A stretch of 64,000 nucleotides of DNA. Source: Leifsonia sp. SCN 70-46 (GTDB taxonomy: Bacteria > Actinomycetota > Actinomycetes > Actinomycetales > Microbacteriaceae). Position 1 is the first letter of the stretch, and every line of letters starts with the position of its first letter. This document shows, piece after piece, positions 49,317 to 58,862 of this stretch. Location: positions 1,367,559 through 1,431,558 of the forward strand of contig MEFY01000002.1 of NCBI GenBank assembly GCA_001725325.1. Reading direction: 5' to 3'. A program made the position numbers and the translations under genes. The notes beneath the pieces were generated by a model. That model made no database searches. It worked only from the letters and a program-made list of their open reading frames with translations, and was not told the origin of the DNA.

Positions 49317-50296
49317 AGCGCCGCGCGCGCCTTGAGCGGCTCCCACCACGCGCGGTTGTCGCGGTACCACTGCACGACGTCGGCGAGCCCCTGCTCGAAC
49401 GGCACGAGCGGCTCGTAGCCGAGCTCCGCCCGGATCTTGGAGATGTCGACGCTGTAGCGCAGGTCGTGCCCGAGGCGGTCGGCCACGCGGTCGACGTACG
49501 ACCAGTCTCTGCCCGTGGCGTCGAGGAGCAGCTGGGTGAGCTCCCTGTTCGTGAGCTCGGTGCCGCCGCCGATGTTGTAGATCTCGCCGGCGCGGCCGCC
49601 CACGAGCACCATCGCGATGCCGCGTGTGTGGTCGTCGACGTGCAGCCAGTCGCGGATGTTGTCGCCCTCGCCGTAGAGCGGCACGTGCTTGTCGTCGATG
49701 AGGTTCGTGACGAAGAGCGGGATGACCTTCTCGGGGAAGTGGTAGGGCCCGTAGTTGTTCGAGCACCGCGTGATCGAGAGGTTGAGCCCGTGGGTGCGGA
49801 AGTAGCTGCGCGCGAGCAGGTCGCTGCCCGCCTTCGACGCCGAGTAGGGGGAGTTGGGCTCGAGCGGCCGCGACTCGTCCCACGAGCCCTCCGCTATCGA
49901 GCCGTACACCTCGTCGGTCGAGACGTGCACGAAGCGCGCGATGTCGTGGCGCAGGGCGGCGTCGAGCAGGCGCTGCGTGCCGAGCACGTTGGTCTCGACG
50001 AAGATGCCCGAGTCGAGCACCGACCTGTCGACGTGCGACTCGGCGGCGAAGTGGACTATCGCGTCGACGGTCGGCAGCAGCTCGTCGAGCAGCACGGCGT
50101 CGCGGATGTCGCCGTGCACGAACGAGTACCGCGGCGAGGCCGCGACGGGCTCGAGGTTCTCGAGGTTGCCCGAGTAGGTGAGGGCGTCGAGCACGACGAC
50201 CTCGGAGCCCTCGAGGCCCGGGTAGGCGTCCTGCAGCGTGCGGCGCACGAAGTTCGAGCCGATGAAGCCGGCTCCGCCCGTCACGAGGATCTTCAT
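49313..50296 (-). CDS. rmlB: dTDP-glucose 4,6-dehydratase
   Basis: The 327-residue SDR enzyme converts dTDP-glucose to dTDP-4-keto-6-deoxyglucose. Motifs: VTGGAGFIGSNFVRR (5-19), FAAESHVDRSV near 83, VHVSTDEVYGSI near 122, YSASKAGSDLLARSY near 152 and RCSNNYGPYHFPEK near 175. GAAGGTGA precedes ATG 50296. It lies 9 bp downstream of a GT2 gene on the same strand. Confidence 0.96.
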   Translation of the reverse strand: MKILVTGGAGFIGSNFVRRTLQDAYPGLEGSEVVVLDALTYSGNLENLEPVAASPRYSFVHGDIRDAVLLDELLPTVDAIVHFAAESHVDRSVLDSGIFVETNVLGTQRLLDAALRHDIARFVHVSTDEVYGSIAEGSWDESRPLEPNSPYSASKAGSDLLARSYFRTHGLNLSITRCSNNYGPYHFPEKVIPLFVTNLIDDKHVPLYGEGDNIRDWLHVDDHTRGIAMVLVGGRAGEIYNIGGGTELTNRELTQLLLDATGRDWSYVDRVADRLGHDLRYSVDISKIRAELGYEPLVPFEQGLADVVQWYRDNRAWWEPLKARAAL

Positions 50297-50304
50297 AGTC
50301 ACCT

Positions 50305-51240
50305 TCACCACACGCCGATCGCGATCAAGAGTCCAATTATCCTCCGGTCGCGCGGCCGTCGGCGCATCTGGCCCGACCGGCGGGCGAGGGCCCAGCGCGC
50401 GCGGATGCCGTGGCCCTCGAGCAGCGCGAGCATGCCCTCGATCCCCGCCCGGTCCGCCTCCGGCGCGACGGCGAGCGCGACGCGGGCGTGGATGACCGCC
50501 TGCCCCCGGTGCCAGTGCTCGCGGATGAGCCGGAACCGCTCGAGCGCCGACCCGAGCCCGGTGTTCGAGCCCATGACGTTGTCGTCGTGCTGCCGGTAGT
50601 CGAGGGTGGGGGTGCCGTCGATGTGCCACGAGAACCCCGCACCGCGCGCGAGCGCGTAGATGAGCGAGTCGTGGAAGTCTGCGGTGCGCGCGGGGGAGTC
50701 CGCGTCGCTGAGCTGCTCCGCCACGAGCGCGGCGAGGCGCGGCGTGAGCACGAACGTCGAGCCCGGACCGGGGCTCTCGGTGAGGTAGTCGAACCGGCGC
50801 TGCGGGTAGTCCTTCTTGATGAGCGTGCGCACGCCCCGCGGCGTGAACGACGTGATGCTGCCCGAAACCCCGTCGTGCCCGCCCTCGCGCAGCAGGCGCA
50901 CGTGCCGCTCGAGCTTGCCCGGCAGCCAGATGTCGTCCTGGTCGCTGAACGCGAGGTAGCCGTCGGCGGGCGGCTGCACGAGCGTCGCGAGCCGGTAGAA
51001 GTTGGGGGCGGAGCCGCCGGACGACCCCATCGACGGCAGCACCGTCACGCGCGGGTCTGCCGCGGCCTGCTCCACGAGCCACTCCCGCGTGCCGTCCGAC
51101 GACTCGTCGTCGAGGGCGACGACGCGCACGCGCACGCCCTCCTGGGCGAGGATGCTCGCGAGCTGCTCGGGAAGCCACCGGCGTCCGTTGTACGTCGCCA
51201 GGAGCACGACCACTTCGGGCAGCTCGGCGGCGGGGGGCAT
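50305..51240 (-). CDS. GT2 family glycosyltransferase
   Basis: The 311-residue protein is a GT-A glycosyltransferase of the rhamnosyltransferase-like type: VVVLLATYNGRRWLPEQLASIL (9-30), ALDDESSDGTREWL near 42, metal-binding YLAFSDQDDIWLPGKLE near 92, and a C-terminal FHDSLIYALARG. It pairs back-to-back with a similar GT2 gene at 51265. TACAAT lies 8 nt before ATG 51240 on the minus strand, so it may be leaderless. It leads the gt2-rmlB-rmlD-gt4 operon. Confidence 0.9.
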   Translation of the reverse strand: MPPAAELPEVVVLLATYNGRRWLPEQLASILAQEGVRVRVVALDDESSDGTREWLVEQAAADPRVTVLPSMGSSGGSAPNFYRLATLVQPPADGYLAFSDQDDIWLPGKLERHVRLLREGGHDGVSGSITSFTPRGVRTLIKKDYPQRRFDYLTESPGPGSTFVLTPRLAALVAEQLSDADSPARTADFHDSLIYALARGAGFSWHIDGTPTLDYRQHDDNVMGSNTGLGSALERFRLIREHWHRGQAVIHARVALAVAPEADRAGIEGMLALLEGHGIRARWALARRSGQMRRRPRDRRIIGLLIAIGVW

Positions 51241-51264
51241 GGTCAGCAATTGTAGCCTTGGTGC
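51241..51264. promoter_or_regulatory. 24-bp divergent promoter between two GT2 genes
   Basis: TACAAT (51248-51253, minus strand) lies 7-8 nt from ATG 51240. TAGCCT (51253-51258, plus strand) lies 6 nt from ATG 51265. CAATTG (51247-51252) is a small palindrome at the centre. Both half-operons of the rhamnose locus thus start from one tiny gap. Confidence 0.55.
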
Positions 51265-52224
51265 ATGTCGGCCCCCTCGATCTCCGTAGCGCTCTGCACG
51301 CACAACGGCGCGCGCTACGTGGGGGAGCAGGTGGCGAGCATCCTGCGGCAGACCGTGCCGGTGTCGCAGATCGTGCTCTCCGACGACGCGTCGACCGACG
51401 ACACCGTCGCGATAGTCGAGGCGGCGGTCGCCGGGTCGGGCGTCGAGCTCGTCGTGCTGCGCAACGAGCCGGCCCTCGGAGTCGTCGCCAACTTCGAGCA
51501 GGCGACCGCGGCGTGCACGGGCGACCTCATCGCCCTGAGCGACCAGGACGACGTGTGGCACGACGACAAGCTCGAGAGGATCCTGGCGGCCTTCGGCCCC
51601 GGGGTGCTCCTCGTACACAGCGACGCGACGCTCGTCGACGGCGACCTCGTGCCCCTGCCGTCGACCCTCCTGGGGAGCCTCGAGGCCACGCCCGCCGAGC
51701 GCCGCGAGCTCGCCGACGGCCGCAGCTTCGACACCTTCCTCCGCCGCAACCTCGTGACGGGCGCGACCGCGGCCCTGCGCCGCGAGCTGCTCGAGACGGC
51801 GCGTCCCTTCCCGCCCTCGTGGGTCCACGACGAGTGGCTCGCCATCGTCGCGGCGGCCGTCTCCCGCACGCACCTCGTCGACGAGCGGCTCGTCGACTAC
51901 CGCCAGCACGGCGGCAACCAGATCGGCGCCGTCAAGCCCACGCTGCGGTACAAGGTCGGCAAGCTGCTCGAGCCGCGCGACAGGCGCAACGACGGGCTCG
52001 TCGAGCGGGCGGACGTGCTCGTCGGGCGCATCGCGGCCGTCGCGCCCGGCCGCCTCCCGGCTGCGCGCGCCAAGCTCGCCCACGAGCGCTTCCGCCAGGG
52101 GCTCCCGCGCGTGCGCGTGCTCCGGCTGCTCCCCGTGCTCGGCGCCGTGCTCGCGGGGCGCTACGGCCGGTACAGCCGCGGCCTGCAAGACGCTCTCCGC
52201 GACGTCGTCCAGCCCGCCGGCTAG
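51265..52224 (+). CDS. GT2 family glycosyltransferase
   Basis: The 319-residue protein is a GT-A enzyme like its divergent neighbour: SVALCTHNGARYVGEQVASILRQ..., VLSDDASTDDTVAIV near 35, LIALSDQDDVWHDDKLE near 90, and WVHDEWLAIVAAAV near 190. Donor and acceptor are unknown; dTDP-rhamnose is plausible. TAGCCT 6 nt upstream indicates a leaderless start. rmlC follows after 23 bp. Confidence 0.9.
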   Translation: MSAPSISVALCTHNGARYVGEQVASILRQTVPVSQIVLSDDASTDDTVAIVEAAVAGSGVELVVLRNEPALGVVANFEQATAACTGDLIALSDQDDVWHDDKLERILAAFGPGVLLVHSDATLVDGDLVPLPSTLLGSLEATPAERRELADGRSFDTFLRRNLVTGATAALRRELLETARPFPPSWVHDEWLAIVAAAVSRTHLVDERLVDYRQHGGNQIGAVKPTLRYKVGKLLEPRDRRNDGLVERADVLVGRIAAVAPGRLPAARAKLAHERFRQGLPRVRVLRLLPVLGAVLAGRYGRYSRGLQDALRDVVQPAG

Positions 52225-52247
52225 GCCCTCACGTTAGGATCGAGGCC

Positions 52248-52850
52248 GTGCAGATTCGAGAACTGGCCATCGCCGACGCGTGGGAGATCACCCCGGTGCA
52301 GTGGCGCGACGAGCGCGGGCTGTTCCTCGAGTCGTTCCGCCACGACAGGCTCGAGGAGGCGACGGGACGGCCCTTCGCGCTGCGCCAGGGCAACACCTCG
52401 GTGTCGCGGCGCGGGGTCGTGCGCGGCATCCACTTCGCCGACACGCCTCCCGGCCAGGCCAAGTATGTGTCGGTGGCGCACGGCGCCGGCATCGACTTCA
52501 TCGTCGACATCCGCGTGGGCTCGCCCACGTTCGGGCAGTGGGACTCTGTGCTGCTCGACGCCGACGACCGCCGCTCCGTGCTCATCTCGGAGGGGCTCGG
52601 CCACGCCTTCGCGGCCCTCACCGACGACGCGACCCTCACCTACCTCGTGAGCTCGACCTACAACCCGAGCGCCGAGCACGACCTCAACGTGCTCGACCCC
52701 GAGATCGGGCTCGTCTTCCCGCCCGAGCTCGGCGAGCCCGTGCTGTCGGAGAAGGACCTCGCGGCGCCCTCGCTCTCGGAACTGCTCGAGGCGGGCCGCC
52801 TGCCCGACTTCGCGAAGCTCAAGGAGTTCTACGCGGGCGGGGCTGCCTGA
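52248..52850 (+). CDS. rmlC: dTDP-4-dehydrorhamnose 3,5-epimerase
   Basis: The 200-residue cupin enzyme performs the third step of dTDP-rhamnose synthesis. Motifs: [13 protein letters not shown] near 20, [18 protein letters not shown] near 43 (catalytic His), [17 protein letters not shown] near 85 and [19 protein letters not shown] near 115. TAGGAT at 52235-52240 lies 7 nt before GTG 52248, so it may have its own leaderless promoter. rmlA overlaps its stop (TGATG). Confidence 0.94.
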   Translation: MQIRELAIADAWEITPVQWRDERGLFLESFRHDRLEEATGRPFALRQGNTSVSRRGVVRGIHFADTPPGQAKYVSVAHGAGIDFIVDIRVGSPTFGQWDSVLLDADDRRSVLISEGLGHAFAALTDDATLTYLVSSTYNPSAEHDLNVLDPEIGLVFPPELGEPVLSEKDLAAPSLSELLEAGRLPDFAKLKEFYAGGAA

Positions 52851-53719
52851 TGCGCGGCATCATCCTCGCGGGAGGCAGCGGCACACGGCTGTGGCCCATC
52901 ACCAAGGGCATCTCGAAGCAGCTCATGCCCATCTACGACAAGCCCATGATCTACTACCCGCTGTCGACGCTCATGAGCGCGGGCATCCGGGAGATCCTGA
53001 TCATCACGACGCCCGACGACCAGGAGTCGTTCCGCCGCCTGCTCGGCGACGGCAGCGAGCTCGGCATCGAGCTGCACTACGCCGTGCAGCCGAGCCCCGA
53101 CGGCCTCGCGCAGGCGTTCCTCATCGGCGAGGAGTTCATCGGCGACGAGAAGGTCGCCCTCGTGCTGGGCGACAACATCTTCCACGGCGCGGGACTCGGC
53201 TCGAGCCTGCGCAGCCACACCGACATCGACGGCGCGCTCATCTTCGCCTACCACGTGGCCAACCCGCGCGCCTACGGGGTCGTCGAGTTCGACGACAACC
53301 TCACCGCGGTGTCGATCGAGGAGAAGCCCGAGAAGCCCAAGAGCAACTTCGCGGTTCCCGGCCTGTACTTCTACGACAACTCGGTGGTGGAGATCGCCAA
53401 GTCGATAACCCCGAGCGCGCGCGGCGAGCTCGAGATCTCGACGGTCAACGAGCACTACCTCGACCGCGGGTCGCTGCGTGTCGACGTGCTCGACCGCGGC
53501 ACGGCCTGGCTCGACACGGGAACGTTCGTGTCGATGGTGCAGGCGGGCGAGTTCGTGCGGGTCATCGAGGACCGCCAGGGTTACAAGATCGGCTGCATCG
53601 AAGAGCTGGCGTGGCGCGCGGGCTGGATCGACGACGCCCAGCTCGCGGCCCTCGCCCAGCCCCTGCTCAAGAGCGGCTACGGCGAGTACCTCGTGCGCTT
53701 GCTCGAGGAGAGCGCGTGA
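52850..53719 (+). CDS. rmlA: Glucose-1-phosphate thymidylyltransferase
   Basis: The 289-residue nucleotidyltransferase makes dTDP-glucose. The signature [20 protein letters not shown] (residues 3-22), [33 protein letters not shown] near 105 and [10 protein letters not shown] near 140 are conserved. It is coupled upstream to rmlC and downstream (GTGA) to a glycosyltransferase. Confidence 0.97.
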   Translation: MRGIILAGGSGTRLWPITKGISKQLMPIYDKPMIYYPLSTLMSAGIREILIITTPDDQESFRRLLGDGSELGIELHYAVQPSPDGLAQAFLIGEEFIGDEKVALVLGDNIFHGAGLGSSLRSHTDIDGALIFAYHVANPRAYGVVEFDDNLTAVSIEEKPEKPKSNFAVPGLYFYDNSVVEIAKSITPSARGELEISTVNEHYLDRGSLRVDVLDRGTAWLDTGTFVSMVQAGEFVRVIEDRQGYKIGCIEELAWRAGWIDDAQLAALAQPLLKSGYGEYLVRLLEESA

Positions 53720-55077
53720 CGAAGGTCCTCGTCATCACGGGCGACCCGGTCGGCCCGCGCATGGCCGGCCCCGCCATCCGCTCGTGGAACATGGCGGAGG
53801 TGCTCACGCGCGCGGGCCACGAGACGGCGCTCATGACGACGACGCTCCTCGAGCCCGTCGACGCCCCGTTCGCCCTGCACCGCGTGCAGCCCGGCGAGGA
53901 TGCCGCGTTCGCCGCGCTCGAGGCGTGGGCCGACGTCATCGTCTTCCAGGGGCACGCCATGGCGCAGTTCGACGCGCTGCGCACGACCGACAAGGTCGTC
54001 GTCGCCGACATCTACGACCCCATGCACCTCGAGATGCTCGAGCAGGGCCGCGAGCTCGGCCCCGCGACGTGGAACCTGCGCGTGAGCACCGCGACCGCCG
54101 TGCTCAACGAGCAGCTCGCGCTCGCCGACTTTTTCCTGTGCGCCTCCGAGCGCCAGCGCCTCTTCTACCTCGGGCAGCTCGCCGCGCTCGGCCGCGTCAA
54201 CCCCGCGGTGTACGAGCACGACCCCCACCTCTCGCGGCTCATCGCCGTCGCGCCCTTCGGCCTCTCGGCGACGCCGCCCGTGCACGCCGCCGACGTCGTC
54301 AAGGGTGTGCGCGACGGCATCGCGACCACCGACAAGCTCCTCATCTGGGGCGGGGGCCTCTACAACTGGTTCGACCCGCTGTCGCTCATCACGGCCGTCT
54401 CCCGCCTGTCGCAGCGCCGCAAGGATGCCCGGCTCCTGTTCCTCGGCACGCGCCACCCGGGCGTCGACGAGATGGGGATCGTGCGCGAGTCGTTCGACCT
54501 CGCGCGCGAGCTCGGCGCCCTCGACACGTCCGTGTTCTTCAACGAGAGCTGGGTGCCCTACGACGAGCGGCAGAGCTGGCTGCTCGAGGCCGACGCGGGG
54601 GTGAGCACCCACATGTCGCACATCGAGACGACGTTCGCGTTCCGCACGCGCATCCTCGACTACCTCTGGGCGGGGCTGCCCATGGTCGTCACCGACGGCG
54701 ACAGCTTCGCCGAGCTCGTCGCGGCCGGGGGGCTCGGCGTCGTCGTGCCAGCGCAGGATGTCGACGCCCTCGAGTCAGCCCTCGAGCGCGTGCTGTACGA
54801 CGACGCGTTCGTCGCCGAGGTGCGCCGGAACGTGCAGCGCGTGCGCGAGCAGTTCGTGTGGGAGCGGGCCCTCGCGCCCCTCGTCGACTTCGTCGCCGAC
54901 CCGCGGCGCGCCGCCGACCACGCGGCCGGGCGCGTCGACCGCTCGGCGGGCGGCAGGCGCCGCAAGCCGTACGGCGCCGGGCACAACGTGCGGATGTTCT
55001 GGCACTACCTGCGCGCGGAGGGCCCGGGCCGCGTGCTGGGCCGGGTCGCCGCGCGGCTGTTTCCGCGGTCCCGGTAG
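53716..55077 (+). CDS. GT4-like glycosyltransferase
   Basis: The 453-residue protein has a GT-B fold: [21 protein letters not shown] at the N-terminus, [19 protein letters not shown] near 136, [18 protein letters not shown] near 210, and a C-terminal domain with [20 protein letters not shown] near 296 and DGDSFAELV near 328. The C-terminal 60 residues are basic and may contact the membrane. Donor and acceptor are unknown. GTG 53716 overlaps the rmlA stop. Confidence 0.88.
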   Translation: MTKVLVITGDPVGPRMAGPAIRSWNMAEVLTRAGHETALMTTTLLEPVDAPFALHRVQPGEDAAFAALEAWADVIVFQGHAMAQFDALRTTDKVVVADIYDPMHLEMLEQGRELGPATWNLRVSTATAVLNEQLALADFFLCASERQRLFYLGQLAALGRVNPAVYEHDPHLSRLIAVAPFGLSATPPVHAADVVKGVRDGIATTDKLLIWGGGLYNWFDPLSLITAVSRLSQRRKDARLLFLGTRHPGVDEMGIVRESFDLARELGALDTSVFFNESWVPYDERQSWLLEADAGVSTHMSHIETTFAFRTRILDYLWAGLPMVVTDGDSFAELVAAGGLGVVVPAQDVDALESALERVLYDDAFVAEVRRNVQRVREQFVWERALAPLVDFVADPRRAADHAAGRVDRSAGGRRRKPYGAGHNVRMFWHYLRAEGPGRVLGRVAARLFPRSR

Positions 55078-55088
55078 GCTTGGTGCCC

Positions 55089-55829
55089 ATGAAGGTACTC
55101 GTCGCGGTCCCGGCGCTGAACGAGGCGGCGGCCATCGGCGGCGTTCTCGCATCGCTCGCCACGGCGCACCCGCTGCGCGACGTCGTCATCGTCGACGACG
55201 GGTCTCGCGACGCCACGGCCCAGATCGCGCGGGATGCCGGCGCGCACGTCGTCTCGCACGCCATCAACCTCGGCGTGGGCGCCGCGATGGGCACGGCGTT
55301 CAAGTACGCCGTGCGCAACGGCTACGACGCCGTCATCCAGTTCGACGGCGACGGGCAGCACCGTCCGGAGCACATCGCGCAGCTCGTCGCGGGGCTCGAC
55401 AGCGCCGACATCGTCATCGGCAGCAGGTTCATCGACGGCGGCACCTTCAAGTCGTCGGCGGCGCGGCGCGGCGTGCAGCGACTCATCGCGGGCGTCGCCT
55501 CCGCCTACGCGCGCACCAAGCTCACCGACGCGACGAGCGGGTTCCGCATCGCGGGCCCGCGCGCGCTCGCGGTCTTCGCCGAGCACTACCCCGTGGAGTG
55601 GCTCGGCGACACCGTCGAGTCGATAGTGCTCGCGACGCGCCAGCACCTCACCGTCGCCGAGATCCCCGTGACCATGAACGAGCGCGCGGGCGGCACCCCC
55701 TCGCAGTCGGTGTTCCGCGCCACCCTGTACACCGGCCGCATCCTGTTCATCCTCGGCCTCGCGAGCATCCGCAGCGTTCCCCCGCAGCTGCGCGCCCTCC
55801 GCCGCGCCAACGAGAGGGCATCCGCATGA
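55089..55829 (+). CDS. GT2 family glycosyltransferase (dolichol-phosphate-mannose-synthase-like)
   Basis: The 246-residue protein is a DPM-synthase-like GT-A enzyme: VLVAVPALNEAAAIGGVLASL, VVIVDDGSRDATAQIARDAG near 32, VIQFDGDGQHRPEHI near 81 with the DxD metal site, and GSRFIDGG near 113. It probably loads a sugar onto polyprenyl phosphate. TAGGCT lies 8 nt before ATG 55089. The DUF2304 gene overlaps its stop, an arrangement often seen for this pair. Confidence 0.9.
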   Translation: MKVLVAVPALNEAAAIGGVLASLATAHPLRDVVIVDDGSRDATAQIARDAGAHVVSHAINLGVGAAMGTAFKYAVRNGYDAVIQFDGDGQHRPEHIAQLVAGLDSADIVIGSRFIDGGTFKSSAARRGVQRLIAGVASAYARTKLTDATSGFRIAGPRALAVFAEHYPVEWLGDTVESIVLATRQHLTVAEIPVTMNERAGGTPSQSVFRATLYTGRILFILGLASIRSVPPQLRALRRANERASA

Positions 55830-56173
55830 CGCCCCAGATCCTCGCCATCATCATGGCCGTCGTGCTCCTCGGCGTCGTCATCCTGCTGCTGCGCTCGTAT
55901 GTGCTGCCCGAGAAGTACGCCGTGCTCTGGCTCGTGGCCTCCGTCGTCGCGATCGTGCTGTCGGCCTGGCCGGGCCTGCTCGCGGCGATCAGCAACTTCT
56001 TCGGCATCGCCCAGCCGATAAACCTCCTCTTCGTCGGCGCGTTCTTCGTCGTCTTCCTCCTCCTCATGCAGGTGAGCCTCGAGCTCGCCAAGACGCGCGA
56101 TGAGCTCCGCAAGGTCGTGCAGAAGCTCGCGCTCGATGTCGAAAGGGCCTCCCGCAACAGTGACGACGACTGA
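55826..56173 (+). CDS. DUF2304 membrane protein
   Basis: The 115-residue protein has three TM helices (ILAIIMAVVLLGVVILLL, AVLWLVASVVAIVLSAW, INLLFVGAFFVVFLLLM) followed by a charged coiled-coil tail (ELAKTRDELRKVVQKL). It matches DUF2304, which is regularly encoded beside polyprenyl-phosphate glycosyltransferases and may be their partner. It overlaps both neighbours. Confidence 0.88.
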   Translation: MTPQILAIIMAVVLLGVVILLLRSYVLPEKYAVLWLVASVVAIVLSAWPGLLAAISNFFGIAQPINLLFVGAFFVVFLLLMQVSLELAKTRDELRKVVQKLALDVERASRNSDDD

Positions 56174-57689
56174 CACGAGCACGCGCCGCAGGTTCCGGTT
56201 CCGCTGGATCCTGCTCGCCCCCGTGCTCGCCTTCATCGCCCTCTCGGCCTGGGCCTTCGCCTCGCCCATCGGGGCCGGGCCCGACGACGACTACCACATC
56301 GTGAGCATCTGGTGCGCCAACGGCGGCAGCGCCGAGTGCGAGCCGGGCTCCGAGGCGAACACGCGCATCGTGCCGAACTCCTTCGTCAGGATCGCCTGCT
56401 ACGCCCAGGTCGAGTCGCGCAGCGCCGACTGCTCGTACGAGTACCTCGACGACACCACGCCGATGGAGATCAAGCGCGGCAACTTCGCCGGGGAGTACCC
56501 GCCCGTCTACTACGGCGTCATGCACCTCTTCGCGGGCGACGACGTGCAGGTGAGCGCCCTCGCGATGCGCGTGTTCAACGCCGCGCTCTTCGTCGGCCTC
56601 GCGACGGCCCTGTTCGCCCTCCTGCCGGTCTACCGGCGCCGCACCCTGCTGTGGGGCTGGCTCGTCGCCCTCGTGCCCCTCGGCATGTTCATCGTGCCCT
56701 CGAACAATCCGAGCGGCTGGGCGGTCACCGGTGTCGGAACAGCGTTCCTCGCCCTCCTCGGGTGGTTCGAGACCACGGGCCGCCGTCGCTGGGCGCTCGG
56801 TGCGCTCTACCTGGTCGGCGCGGTCATGGCGGCGGGCGCCCGCGGCGATGCGGCCGTGTACGTCATCGGCGCTACCGTCACCGCGGTCATCCTGACCGCC
56901 GTCCGCACGCGCCCCTACCTGCTCTCGGCGATCCTCCCCGTGGTGGGCATCATCGTCGCCTTCGCCTTCTTCGCGAGCGCCGGGCAGTCGGGCGTCGCGT
57001 CGTCGGGCTTCACGAGCGGCGGCGGAGGTGCCACCAACCCCGTCGCGGGCGAGGGCGGGGTCGAGGCGCCGCTCAGCGGCTTCGCGCTCGCCGCGTACAA
57101 CCTGCTCATGCTCCCGCTGCTCTGGACGGGCGTGTGGGGAACGTGGGCCCTCGGCTGGCTCGACACCCAGCTGCCGAGCATCGTGCCGTGGGCCGCGGCG
57201 GGGGCGTTCATCGTCGTCGGCTTCGCGGGCATCGGACGCCTCGACTGGCGCAAGGCCCTCGCCACGGGCGGCACGCTGCTCGTGCTCATCGCCCTGCCCG
57301 TCTACGTGCTCACGACGGGCGGCGACCAGGTCGGCGCCAACCTGCAGCCGCGCTACCTGCTGCCGCTCATCGTGCTCTTCGCGTTCCTGCTCGTCACCGA
57401 TCCGTCGCGCGGCAGCGGGCCCACCTTCACGCGCGTGCAGACGTTCGTCATCCTCGCTGCCCTCGCCGTGGCCAACCTCGTCTCGCTGCAGGTCAACATC
57501 CGCCGCTACGTGACGGGCGCCGACCAGCAGGGCCTCAACCTCGACGACGGCGCCGAGTGGTGGTGGCGGGGCTTCCCCGTCGGCCCGTCGGCGGTGTGGA
57601 TCATCGGTGCGCTCGCGTACGCCGGCCTCGTGGCCGTGCTGTGGCACCAGCTGCGCCGGCCGGCCGCCCTCGCGCCCGTGAAGGCCTAG
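56136..57689 (+). CDS. DUF2142 multi-pass membrane protein (GT-C-like)
   Basis: The protein has about 517 residues, some 11-12 TM helices and a large first extracellular loop with conserved ANGGSAECEPGSEANTRIV and GEYPPVYYGVMHLFAG. This is the DUF2142 family, related to GT-C enzymes that use polyprenyl-linked sugars outside the cell. The start is either ATG 56136 or GTG 56160; both overlap the DUF2304 gene. Its stop is shared tail-to-tail (CTAG) with the next glycosyltransferase. Confidence 0.85.
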   Translation: MSKGPPATVTTTDTSTRRRFRFRWILLAPVLAFIALSAWAFASPIGAGPDDDYHIVSIWCANGGSAECEPGSEANTRIVPNSFVRIACYAQVESRSADCSYEYLDDTTPMEIKRGNFAGEYPPVYYGVMHLFAGDDVQVSALAMRVFNAALFVGLATALFALLPVYRRRTLLWGWLVALVPLGMFIVPSNNPSGWAVTGVGTAFLALLGWFETTGRRRWALGALYLVGAVMAAGARGDAAVYVIGATVTAVILTAVRTRPYLLSAILPVVGIIVAFAFFASAGQSGVASSGFTSGGGGATNPVAGEGGVEAPLSGFALAAYNLLMLPLLWTGVWGTWALGWLDTQLPSIVPWAAAGAFIVVGFAGIGRLDWRKALATGGTLLVLIALPVYVLTTGGDQVGANLQPRYLLPLIVLFAFLLVTDPSRGSGPTFTRVQTFVILAALAVANLVSLQVNIRRYVTGADQQGLNLDDGAEWWWRGFPVGPSAVWIIGALAYAGLVAVLWHQLRRPAALAPVKA

Positions 57690-58843
57690 CGCTCGACCAG
57701 CTCGAGGCTCTCGTCGGCGACCTGCTTCGCGATGGCCGTGAGCGAGTAGCGCTGCGCCGCCCACTGGGCGAGCGTCGCGCGCTCCGCCGGCGGAAGGGGC
57801 GAGTCCGCCGCGGCGACCATCGCGGCAGCCACGGCGTCCACGTCGTAGGACATCGCGACGCCCGCGTGCGGGTGGTTCGAGGCGTTGAGGAACGCGATGG
57901 TCGGGCCGACGCCCGCGAAGATCACGGGGCATCCTGCCGTCAACGATGAGTACACCTTCGTGGCGAGCGCGTACTCGTTGGCGGCGACGGGGGCGAGGCT
58001 CGCGACCGTCGCGGTGGCGCTGGACAGGATGGGGGAGAGGGCGGCAGGCGGGATGGGGCCGTGCAGCTCGACCGACGCCGCGACGCCCAGCTCGACGGCG
58101 CGGGCGCGCATCTTCTCGCGCTCCTCGCCGTTGCCGTAGTACAGCAGGCGGGTCGCGGGATGGTGCGCGAGCACCGTCGGGAGGGCCTCGATGAAGATGC
58201 CGGGCGCGTGCCACTCGGAGTAGGTGCCCGCGTAGACGAAGACGGGCGCCTCGGGCGCCGACTCCCCGTTGTAGTGGAAGTGCAGGGTGTCGGCCCCGAA
58301 CCCGATGGGCACGGCAGGGGTGTCGATGCCCACGGCCCGGAGCCGGTCGACGAGGGGCTCGTGGGCGGCGAAGAGCTTGGCGGCCCCGCGCAGGCCCCAG
58401 GCCTCCACGCGCCTGAGCGTGCCGATGACGAGCGGGTTGCGCGTGACGAGCTCGGCGGCCTCCGTCCAGTAGTCGGCGGCGCGCACGACGTAGGGCGTGC
58501 GACGCAGCGCGCCGACCAGCCGCACGACCGCGACCGTCGTGGGCGGGGGCTCCACGACGTACAGGTCGGCCTTCGGCGAGAACAGGAGGCGGAAGAACAG
58601 CGGAACGTCGAAGCTCAGGTAGCTCAGGTAGCCCCGCACGTACTGCTGGCGGTCTCGTTTGACGGGAGCTCTGCGCACCCGGATGCCCGGGACGTCGTCG
58701 ATCACGGCGCCCCGTGGCGGTCGCGCGGTGAGCACCGTCACGTCGACGCCGCGATCACGGAACTCCTCCGCCCAGGTGCGCAGGATCGCCGATGCGGCAG
58801 ACACCTCCGGCGCGAAGATTCGCGAGACGATGACGATCCTCAC
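57686..58843 (-). CDS. GT4 family glycosyltransferase
   Basis: The 385-residue protein is a WbuB/WcaI-like GT-B enzyme: IVIVSRIFAPEVSAASAILRT..., PYVVRAADYWTEAAEL near 118, VFVYAGTYSEWHAPGIFIEAL near 216, LLYYGNGEEREKMRARAVEL near 247 and EYALATKVYSSLTAGCPVIF near 297. A close paralogue runs off the right edge (63486-64000). GTG 58843 lies inside a perfect 8-bp RNA stem whose loop holds an AGGT Shine-Dalgarno-like sequence. Confidence 0.9.
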   Translation of the reverse strand: MRIVIVSRIFAPEVSAASAILRTWAEEFRDRGVDVTVLTARPPRGAVIDDVPGIRVRRAPVKRDRQQYVRGYLSYLSFDVPLFFRLLFSPKADLYVVEPPPTTVAVVRLVGALRRTPYVVRAADYWTEAAELVTRNPLVIGTLRRVEAWGLRGAAKLFAAHEPLVDRLRAVGIDTPAVPIGFGADTLHFHYNGESAPEAPVFVYAGTYSEWHAPGIFIEALPTVLAHHPATRLLYYGNGEEREKMRARAVELGVAASVELHGPIPPAALSPILSSATATVASLAPVAANEYALATKVYSSLTAGCPVIFAGVGPTIAFLNASNHPHAGVAMSYDVDAVAAAMVAAADSPLPPAERATLAQWAAQRYSLTAIAKQVADESLELVER

Positions 58844-58862
58844 GACCCACCTGCGGGTCGTG
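58841..58862 (-). promoter_or_regulatory. Hairpin enclosing the start codon of the GT4 gene
   Basis: CACGACCC (58841-58848) and GGGTCGTG (58855-58862) are perfectly complementary. In the minus-strand mRNA the 3' arm ends in the GTG start codon and the 6-nt loop is GCAGGT. Folding would sequester the start codon and expose only a short ribosome-binding sequence, so translation could be structure-controlled. Confidence 0.55.
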
